Both the position numbers and the translations under genes were made by a program. Shown piece by piece: positions 57,611 to 64,000 of a stretch of DNA of 64,000 nucleotides. How positions within the stretch are numbered: position 1 is the first letter of the stretch; each line of letters begins with the position of its first letter. Source of the stretch: Fagopyrum homotropicum (lineage: Eukaryota; Streptophyta; Magnoliopsida; Caryophyllales; Polygonaceae); NCBI GenBank assembly GCA_033239125.1, contig BSWB01000002.1:156846409-156910408 (forward strand), read 5' to 3'. The notes beneath the pieces are model-generated. The model was not told where the DNA came from. It did not search any database and was given only the letters and a program-made list of their open reading frames with translations.

Positions 57611-57616
<6 letters not shown>
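54895..57616. other. intergenic DNA, no supported gene
   Basis: The 3' flank of the F-box gene is followed by AT-rich DNA. A frame at 55060-55347 lies just after the gene but has no recognisable domain. A GTGATGTG(T/C)AT(G/T)ATCGT phrase repeats near 55685-55735. Around 56935-57060 a phrase ATAATAAATTGTTACCATCA is present twice (about 56963 and 57025), a local duplication. Confidence 0.5.
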
Positions 57617-57649
<33 letters not shown>

Positions 57650-57671
57650 TTATTTATTTATTTACTTATTT
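57617..57671. repeat. (TA)n then (TTTA)n microsatellite
   Basis: A TA run of about 28 bp is followed directly by six TTTA units, the last ones imperfect. Confidence 0.93.
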
Positions 57672-58214
57672 AAATTGCTTTTTTAGATTTAGTTACATTT
57701 TTCAATAAATTTTTTTAAAATTTGTTGAATTAGTTAATTATAATTATAATTTATTAATTAATATAGAATATATGCTTAGTTATAGACTTATAGTGGTTAT
57801 GATTTGATGATTTGGTATTTTTCTGATGAGTAGGATGACGACATGTAAAATATTTTGTTATGATTTAAACTTATTAGATTTTAGTGGCAATGTTGTAATT
57901 TTTATATGGCAAAAATGTAAATATTTTTCAAAAAATCCTAGGTGGCATACTTCCTTGATTGACATGTGGTATTAGTGGGTTGTGTTTTAGTAGTATATCT
58001 AGATATAGATTCTTTCGGATCCTCTAAAAAAATGATACTCACTCATACCGTCTGATTTGGGTTTTTGGCCCGATTGGACTAGAGGGCGTTATTCATACCA
58101 ACTCATTTATCCATATGACTAGGACAGTCCGAGTCTAAATGATACAACCCGATCTCGGGTTTGGGAGGAATCTCTAAAGGTGTCAATTATATGTTAGATA
58201 TTCACTGTATCGTT
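57672..58214. other. AT-rich intergenic DNA, no gene seen
   Basis: No recognisable frame. It ends in CCCGATC/GGGTTTGGG-type motifs leading into the GC-rich repeat that follows. Confidence 0.4.
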
Positions 58215-58690
58215 CCTAGGTCTGTTCAAATTCGGGCAGTCTCCGGGAAAACGGGCGGGTATGAACATGTATGGGAACAAGCCCGACTTGGACAAAAAGT
58301 CCGGCCCACCAAACCCGTTGGGCCGGATCTAGACCAATAGTTAGGCCCGACTAGGCCGAAAGCCCGACCCGTCATCCGGTAAAAAATAAAAAAATTATAT
58401 TATAATTATTAAGTATTAATACAAAATATCTAGTATAATTATAATAAATTTAATATATTTTAAAAAAAAATCCAAAGTATAATTTAATTTTAAAAATTAA
58501 ATTAAAACATTTTTAATAACTTTTTTAAAAAAAATTCGAAAAACGGGTACCCGCGAGCCCGGCCTGTCCGTCCGGCACCCATCACAGGCCCGGTAACCGG
58601 GCCTAACCCGGTCCGAGTCCGGCTAATTGGACTCAATATTTTATAAAGCCCGATTTGAACCCGATACGAGTCAGGATATAAATATGTCTA
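58215..58690. repeat. GC-rich CCCGA/GGGC repeat, likely hAT-type MITE remnant
   Basis: It starts TAGGTCTGTTCAAATTCGGG and ends near GCCCGATTTGAACCCGATAC; the two ends are partly inverted. Two GC-rich arms full of GCCCGA(C/T) and CCGGGC flank an AT-rich centre (58381-58540). This layout fits non-autonomous hAT elements common in eudicots. Precise borders and target duplication were not found. Confidence 0.45.
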
Positions 58691-59155
58691 ATCGTTTCTA
58701 AACACTTTATATTATATTCCAAAACACCCCATAATAATTATTATATTTTCTTTAGCCGTGGCCATCACGTTATGAATCACGTAAAATTAGCGTAATATTT
58801 GTGGTCCTAGTAAAAAGAGTGTATTATAAGTACTAATCTTTGTGATGATTTATGAAATATTAGGGTTAGAGGGTGGGCTGCATGTGGCTATTAAACTATA
58901 CGCCACCAATATTATCATTTTTATTATGATCGCTAAATAGATTTTCCTTAATGCTATCATCATTACTTGCCCAAAACATTATGAAAATACAAAAAAAAAA
59001 AACAAAAACAAAAATAATACAAGTTATCGCACTTAGATCAAATTTTTTTTGGCTTTGTATTTAGTATGAAAAAAATATTTTAATGAGGATCGGGCGATTT
59101 CACAGTTTGTTGTTCCAATATTTCTCGATTTGTTTATGAGTTTGATTCATTTTAA
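58691..59155. other. intergenic DNA, no gene seen
   Basis: AT-rich, with a short A-rich repeat at 58991-59015. Nothing recognisable. Confidence 0.4.
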
Positions 59156-59335
59156 GGGCTCGTTTAGAATAGTTAGGAATCATTCCCGATAACGAAATGA
59201 TTCCGAATCAATGAAAAACTATGTTTGGTTAGAGACATTTTAACACATGAAAATAATCTCATCATTTCCATTTCTTTTTCTTACCCTTATCCGATTTCAT
59301 TCCGTTTTCATTGCACCGCTCCAACCAAACGGGCA
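59156..59335. mobile_element. PIF/Tourist-like MITE, copy 2
   Basis: The same family as 52135-52315. The left end is GGGCTCGTTTAG and the right end CCAAACGGGCAC. It shares AGGAATCATTCCCG(A/G)TAACG, AATGATTCCGAATCAAT and CTCATCATTTCCATTTC with copy 1, with scattered substitutions. Confidence 0.8.
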
Positions 59336-60105
59336 CTACATTTGTCTTTTCATTTACCGTGTTTTAGGTTATGGGTCAATTATGAACAAATTGCAACTTC
59401 GACCACTATTTCAGTGTGAATAACGTCAATTTAGACAGATCGATATTTATAATTTAAAACAAATTTGTACTGTAATTTTGGTTTTTAATGTGTTACGTAA
59501 CGCGTATCAAGTTTTGATTAACAAAAGTTTATGATAGTTTTAAGACGTTTATAAACTGTTTGCTACTCAATTAACGTGTTTATTTTTTTTATTTGAAAAG
59601 AAGTAACGTGTTCGTGAAGTTCTAAGCACATGGTCGATTTAGTCAAATTTTTTTCTTTTTGTTTCTTCAAAGCATCCGATAAAAAAATTAGGAATTGATT
59701 TGGCGCAAGGACCCATTATTTAAAGACTTTATAAAGACCTTATAAGTACGCTTTAGACATGATGAATAAGGGGTGTACATACTGTCCGGACCGGATTGAA
59801 TCAGTGAACCGTAAATTGATAGCACCCTAAACTATAGATTGGATCTAAATTGTGCAATTTTGAATATTTCGAATCGGATCAGACTTAAAATATGGCTTTT
59901 AACCTGAAAATTGAAACTTTCACCAACGGAAGATACAATCTAAACAATTTTGTGAGGTTTTTCGGTCCAAAACCGGACCGAACTGGATATTTGCAGTTTA
60001 CGGTCCAACCCGGGTTACGGTTTAGTACGGTCCAAAACCGGAACCGGACCGTAACCCGAGTTTTCAAAAAAACATGGGCCATAGACCGGATAAAAAGTTA
60101 TCGGT
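59336..60105. other. intergenic DNA with CCGGACCG-rich patch
   Basis: 59336-59767 has nothing recognisable. From 59768 (AAGGGGTGTACATACTGTCC) to about 60105 the sequence is rich in GGTCCAAAACCGGACCG-type words, resembling hAT-type MITE remnants with GGGGTGTACA-like starts. No coding sequence is accepted here. Confidence 0.4.
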
Positions 60106-60258
60106 CTACGGTAACGGTCTTTTTAGATGGTATCCTTGGTTTTCATTAGTGGATCTTAGAATTACTCTAGGTGAAGTTCTACGGTAACGGTCTTTTTAGA
60201 TGGTATCCTTGGTTTTCATTAGTGGATCTTATTCCCCTAGAATTACTCTAGGTGAAGT
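60106..60258. repeat. 73-bp direct duplication
   Basis: The unit beginning CTACGGTAACGGTCTTTTTA at 60106 is repeated at 60179, continuing to ACTCTAGGTGAAGTTC. The second copy has a small extra segment (TTCCCCTAG). The copies are otherwise nearly identical, so the duplication is recent. Confidence 0.92.
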
Positions 60259-60688
60259 TCAAAAAATCCTATAGAAATAAAACAAATCAAACTCAAAACA
60301 AGGTACTTGAAAATAATAATAAAAAAATTTAAAAAGAGAATAAACTTAATTTAACCATTAAATTATCATTTAATGGTTGAGATTCATTCAATTGTAGGTG
60401 AAATTTTTTTTCCTATAACTTTACCTCTAAATAATTTTGTTAATAGAAGACTGTGGAAAAAAGACAAAATATTACATATATTGTTGTATCTAATTACTAC
60501 ATGAATACAACAAAACATCATAATAAAATTTATATCTCTCTTATTATAACCAAATATCTTTTTCTATTCAACAATATTGAAATTTCATGTAAGAGGTCGT
60601 ATTACGACTAAATATTCAAATCGTTACAAATAAATATTATGAAATTTATCTTAACTAATATATTTGCAAATATTTTATTTGGATTAAA
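60259..60688. other. AT-rich DNA, no gene seen
   Basis: No pol-like sequence is visible here although the next feature is the end of a pol gene, so the chromovirus is truncated at or near 60688. Confidence 0.45.
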
Positions 60689-60978
60689 GTTCACCCAATA
60701 TTTTACGTGTCTCAATTGAAAGAGTACATATCGGACTTGAGACATGTTATTAGCAATGAGGACTTGACCGTCGAGCCTGATCATACATTCGTGGACATCC
60801 GGTATCCATTATAGAGAGGAGTAATAGATGCTTGCGGTCTAAGGATACTCAGATATTACGAATTCAGTGGTCTAGACGGGGAACCGATGAGGCTACATGG
60901 GAGGCCGAGGACAATATTATGAGTAACTATCACGAGAATTATGCAAAGTTAGCTGCAACCTCAGGACCGACGGGTTAG
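60689..60978 (+). pseudogene. Ty3/gypsy chromovirus pol C-terminus with chromodomain
   Basis: The first frame reads FYVSQLKEYISDLRHVI, the typical post-integrase HVSQLK(K/E)Y motif of plant chromoviruses, and stops at a TAG after IRYPL. A frame change follows, then a chromodomain core ILRIQWSRRGTDEATWEAE and an end NYAKLAATSGPTG with a stop at 60976-60978. Chromodomains guide integration to marked chromatin. Only this tail remains. The lineage fits Tekay/Del-like chromoviruses, an inference from layout: chromodomain, short tail, polypurine tract, LTR. Confidence 0.8.
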
Positions 60979-61051
60979 TCTTCGGACTTGTATCTGTGTG
61001 TTATTGCCTGATTGTTTATTTGCTTGAATGTTTAACCATTGTTATGCTTAA

Positions 61052-61971
61052 GGGGTCGTTTGGTATCGGTATACTAATTAAAGAGGTCAGGTATGCGTAT
61101 CGATATGAGTAACAAATTGATACATATCCCTTTTTGGTATGTTAGGGTATCAGATATCAGATATCAAGATATGGTTGGCAATGGAGGTTGCTTGCAGGTT
61201 GGATAGGAACATCCCATTTTAGATTTACAAATCTGTCTTCCAAGAGATCAATGACCCAAACCATTTGATAAGGAGACTTACATGTTGCACAAGAAGGGCT
61301 GCCAAGAACTCAAATATGTAGCAACGGTGTCGCTCCCGTTTCGTTTTATGGCTTAGTTCCATGGTCTGGAATTGGAAGGGGTAAGGAAATCAAACGGGGA
61401 TCAGTAATCTCACTGAATCAGTTGAGGGGAGAAAAGAGAGTAAGCACAAGTCGATGACCTAAACTGCCCCAAATTTGTTCAGTAGCAGCAGACTCCTTGC
61501 CGGTCTGGTCGACAACAGTATCATTGGCTCAGCGGTGGCAGGAGGAGGGAGAAGCGAAGGCTCGACGGTGGTAGAAGGAAGGAGAAGCGAAGGATTGTCG
61601 GCATCAGGAGAAGGAGAAGCGAGTCGAGAGATTGAAATGTGATAGAGAAGTTGATACCTCCCAAAAAATAGGTAAACATAGCTTAACGAACTTGGTTATG
61701 TGTTATCTGGAAGATTGTTTAAACAAGAAAAAAGGCGAATCAAAACGCAACGAGATTGATTCATCGAGAATGGCTCCTGCTAATCCTTTCTCTTTTTCCG
61801 TGGATGATGCTTCTTCATTTCTCCGTTGATGGATCGTATATCAAAACTGGGGCATTGGAGGTATCAAGTATCAAAATGATACCGATACCCTGAAATACTA
61901 AACATCGAATATGGGTATGAGTGATACCCATACCAATATCTTTATTCAGGATATTGATACCAAACAACCCC
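61052..61971. mobile_element. PIF-like non-autonomous element, 920 bp, TSD TAA
   Basis: Terminal inverted repeats are GGGGTCGTTTGGTATC and, from the right end, GGGGTTGTTTGGTATC. It is flanked by TAA at 61049-61051 and 61972-61974. The subterminal parts repeat GGTATC/GATACC words many times. The interior holds a short frame at 61632-61829 without a recognisable domain. It is inserted between the chromodomain end and the polypurine tract of the chromovirus. The ends resemble those of 36351-37859 (both contain GTTTGGTATC). Confidence 0.85.
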
Positions 61972-62063
61972 TAAATGATTACAGCTCATTAGGTACGCCT
62001 TGTTATATATAGGACTAACTTTAATGACTCTCTCATCTTAAGTTTTGGGGCAAAACTTATTTT

Positions 62064-62070
62064 AAGGGGG
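62064..62070 (+). other. polypurine tract of the chromovirus
   Basis: AAGGGGG lies six bases before the LTR start TGTAATATCCGG, the standard position for the primer of plus-strand DNA synthesis. Confidence 0.7.
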
Positions 62071-62076
62071 AATTTA

Positions 62077-62417
62077 TGTAATATCCGGATATTTTATTTC
62101 CGAGAGACTCCGAGTCAAACCGGAATTAGATCGGTTTGAACTTGTTTCACCATATTTAACCCATGACTTGTGTTTCATAATCAAACCTCTCCACATCTAA
62201 CCCTACCTATCATTTTATGTGATACTTACCTCATAAGCCAAATACTACCTATCATTTTATGTGATATTTAACCTCATAAGCCAAATACTACCTATCATTT
62301 ATGTGGGCATTTTGCAAATTTTTGGTGTAGGAATATTGACCAAATGTAGCCAAACACATCTTACCTTCAAACTTACCATTTGTATATTACCTTACCTATT
62401 ATAGTACACTTGAATTG
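62077..62417 (+). repeat. start of the chromovirus 3' LTR
   Basis: Begins TGTAATATCCGGATATTTTA directly after the polypurine tract and runs until it is cut by a minus-strand LTR at 62418. It contains three copies of a 42-43-bp repeat starting CTACCTATCATTTTATGTG (62203, 62245, 62288). The LTR end lies beyond the window. Confidence 0.75.
62203..62320 (+). repeat. 42-bp tandem repeat in the LTR, about 3 units
   Basis: Units start at 62203, 62245 and 62288; each carries CTACCTATCATTT(TA)TGTG, and the first two also carry ACCTCATAAGCCAAATA. Confidence 0.88.
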
Positions 62418-63249
62418 TGTAACACCCCAAGTTCTAGGAACTCAGGATGCTACGGGTTAAGACCTCACACTGGGTCCTGACCCTAGGCTAACAACAAGTT
62501 CACCGGATCTTGCAATAAGACACAAATTAATATAAATTTCCAAATAGATAAAACGTCAAATTGTTTATCATATGAAATAAAAATCTGACTCTCAGCCGAG
62601 TACTATAATAATAAAGTCATGCAACAGAATATAAACTCCCGTATCTCGTCCTATAATGTACGGAAACCTCTGACTAACCACTCCGACTAGATCACTCGGC
62701 AACATCCCTATCTTGCAAGACATCTAGAACAACGGATACAACCGTTAACTAACATTTTATATATCAAAATAACGATAACAACACAATCACACATAAGGTA
62801 CTACTAATACATGTAGCATGCTCACACTCAAGCTGGTTATTATCTTTTATTAGGTAAAATACTTTACTAATTCATTTTTCTTTGTGACACGAGAATCTCC
62901 CGAAACTCGCCTTTGTCCCCTTAACAGGACTGGATCCGATGCATCTCACCGTGTACCTGTCTAGACTAGTCGTAGAGAACCTCCCTGTCTCGTGTAGAAC
63001 TTGACATGTTGTCACCGTCCGGTTACACACTTGGGCCAATCAACGATAAAGGTCGTCCTAGCATGTTATCATTATTAACATACAAGACACACACCACTAT
63101 TACAGTTAACTAACACACAAAAGTCAGCTAAGTAAGCCCAAGGGACTTACCTATTTCAAGGTAATCCCAACTATAAACCACGCTAGCTTCCCACAGGAAA
63201 AATCCTCCACTCCTGATCAAACAAGCCACACAATCAACAATTATCCATT

Positions 63250-63417
63250 ATGCTAGAAGTTCCCAACTTCTAGTCTCAACGATCTCTACAAGATCATATA
63301 ACAACATGCTAGAAGGTTCCTGCTTCTAGTCTCAATGATCTCTACCAGATCATATAACAATATGCTAGGATGTTTTCAATCCTAGTCTCAAGATCCTCAT
63401 AAGATCAAACAACAACA
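63250..63417. repeat. 56-bp tandem repeat, 3 units, each with a hairpin
   Basis: Units start at 63250, 63306 and 63362 (ATGCTAG..). Each holds a CTAG-stem hairpin: 63253-63273 (CTAGAAGTT/AACTTCTAG), 63309-63329 (CTAGAAG/CTTCTAG) and 63365-63385 (CTAGGAT/ATCCTAG). A related perfect palindrome follows at 63514-63535 (stem ATGCTAGGTT, loop CC). The stems differ by paired changes that keep base pairing. Confidence 0.88.
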
Positions 63418-63599
63418 CAATAAGCTCTATGTTCTCACCAAACTTCCACAAATCACCTAAGATGTTCAAATACCAAAGAACTCATAAACCACTAACTGAC
63501 ATTCCCACTAGTTATGCTAGGTTCCAACCTAGCATGGTACAACTCTAGGATCGACTATGACAAAAGGAAGGAAGCGACATACCACAAGACGGTACCCAT

Positions 63600-63735
63600 T
63601 GGAGGTAAGGCGCGGCCGCGGGGAGAAAGGGTGTGACCGCGGTGACACAACTCCGAGGCGCTGCGACCGCGGTGGTCAAAGGCGCGGGTGCGGGGACACT
63701 AGTAAGGCGCAACCGCGGGAATGATGCAGGTGCGG
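63600..63735. repeat. GC-rich GACCGCGG/GGCGCG repeat in LTR D
   Basis: Several copies of (A/G)ACCGCGG(T/G), GGCGCGG and GGTGCGG within about 130 bp, far richer in GC than the rest of the window. The frame 63633-63872 across it has no recognisable domain and is not accepted as a gene. Confidence 0.7.
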
Positions 63736-64000
63736 TCGTGGGAGATCTCCATAAACGGACTTCGGGGTCGTCCTTTTATGTGCAACAAGGCCTTTGGGGC
63801 CTTGTTGGTTTGCTTTGTCCAAATCTTGTTGTCCCTTACCAGACTACAACCACTACTCTATCCTGGATATAACCATCAACACAAGACATCGATGGACATA
63901 GAAAATTAAGAATCCATCTTGATTTCATGCTAAGAAAAAGGGGAAAGATGAAGGAGGAAGAGGAAGAGGAAGGAAGGGAGACTTACTGTCTGATCCAGAG

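Larger units (their letters stand above)
62418..64000 (-). repeat. LTR of a family D element, minus strand, partial
   Basis: The + strand begins TGTAACACCCCAAG, the inverted LTR end seen also in family B. No primer-binding site precedes it, so this is a solo LTR or the 3' LTR of a minus element inserted into the chromovirus LTR (left flank AATTG, 62413-62417). Shared landmarks with families B and C are an ACGGATACAACCGTTAACTA region (62733), the GTAAGCCC..GGGACTTAC palindrome (63132-63150) and the general layout. It also holds a 56-bp hairpin repeat (63250-63417) and a GC-rich repeat patch (63600-63735). Confidence 0.75.

Noticed and set aside
63250..63417. 56-bp spaced repeats as a CRISPR array
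   Set aside because: The context is a plant LTR; the repeats are contiguous diverged units with internal hairpins, not identical repeats separated by unique spacers.

Overview
The window is nuclear DNA of a eudicot plant. It is AT-rich, with intron-rich genes carrying canonical GT/AG introns, long blocks of nested LTR retrotransposons, and many small DNA transposons. Three host genes can be reconstructed exon by exon, all on the + strand: a secreted GH9 endo-beta-1,4-glucanase of the CEL1/GH9B1 type (21413-25065), an SR140/RRC1-type splicing factor of 17 coding exons (40744-51647), and an F-box protein of the SKIP28 type (53194-54894). The species cannot be fixed from sequence alone.

Region 1-10216 is a nested LTR pile on the minus strand. 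An LTR of family C (7948-10216) was split by element B (PBS for initiator Met-tRNA, double CCHC-knuckle gag, LTR 4044-7947). Element B was then hit twice by an Athila/Tat-like family A with an Asp-tRNA PBS: once by element A itself in the gag region (LTR 1100-2874), and once by a copy now reduced to a solo LTR (4285-6053, TSD GGAAA). A solo LTR of family B in the opposite orientation sits at 15309-17422 (TSD ATTTT).

Region 10217-21343 is otherwise gene-poor. It holds AT-rich sequence, TA microsatellites, a TCTGGTATGA palindrome/tandem array, two foldback elements and one gene-like segment of uncertain status. Region 25066-32750 holds LINE ORF2 remnants, a degenerate GGGTAA-rich repeat field, a possible Ulp1-MULE fragment and a small hAT-like MITE with an 8-bp TSD.

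Region 32751-39228 is a decayed PIF/Harbinger transposon. A DDE transposase pseudogene (minus) and a Myb/SANT-like ORF1 pseudogene (plus) stand back to back. The space between them is filled by a foldback MITE that carries a second copy of itself, plus a 1.5-kb Tourist-like element with TTA target duplications.

The RRC1 gene has MITE-like insertions in its two largest introns. Downstream of the F-box gene, 54895-64000 is again repeat DNA: MITEs, GC-rich hAT-like fragments, a Ty3/gypsy chromovirus tail (chromodomain, polypurine tract, LTR start) interrupted by a 920-bp PIF-like element, and finally a minus-strand LTR (62418 to the window end) carrying a series of hairpins with compensatory changes.

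The three host genes have unrelated roles (cell wall loosening, pre-mRNA splicing, protein turnover) and share no evident pathway. No clear new biological system was found. The best leads are the covarying LTR hairpins, a palindrome conserved across divergent LTR families, promoter-proximal LTR repeat arrays of variable copy number, and the inverted LTR pairs that could form hairpin RNA.
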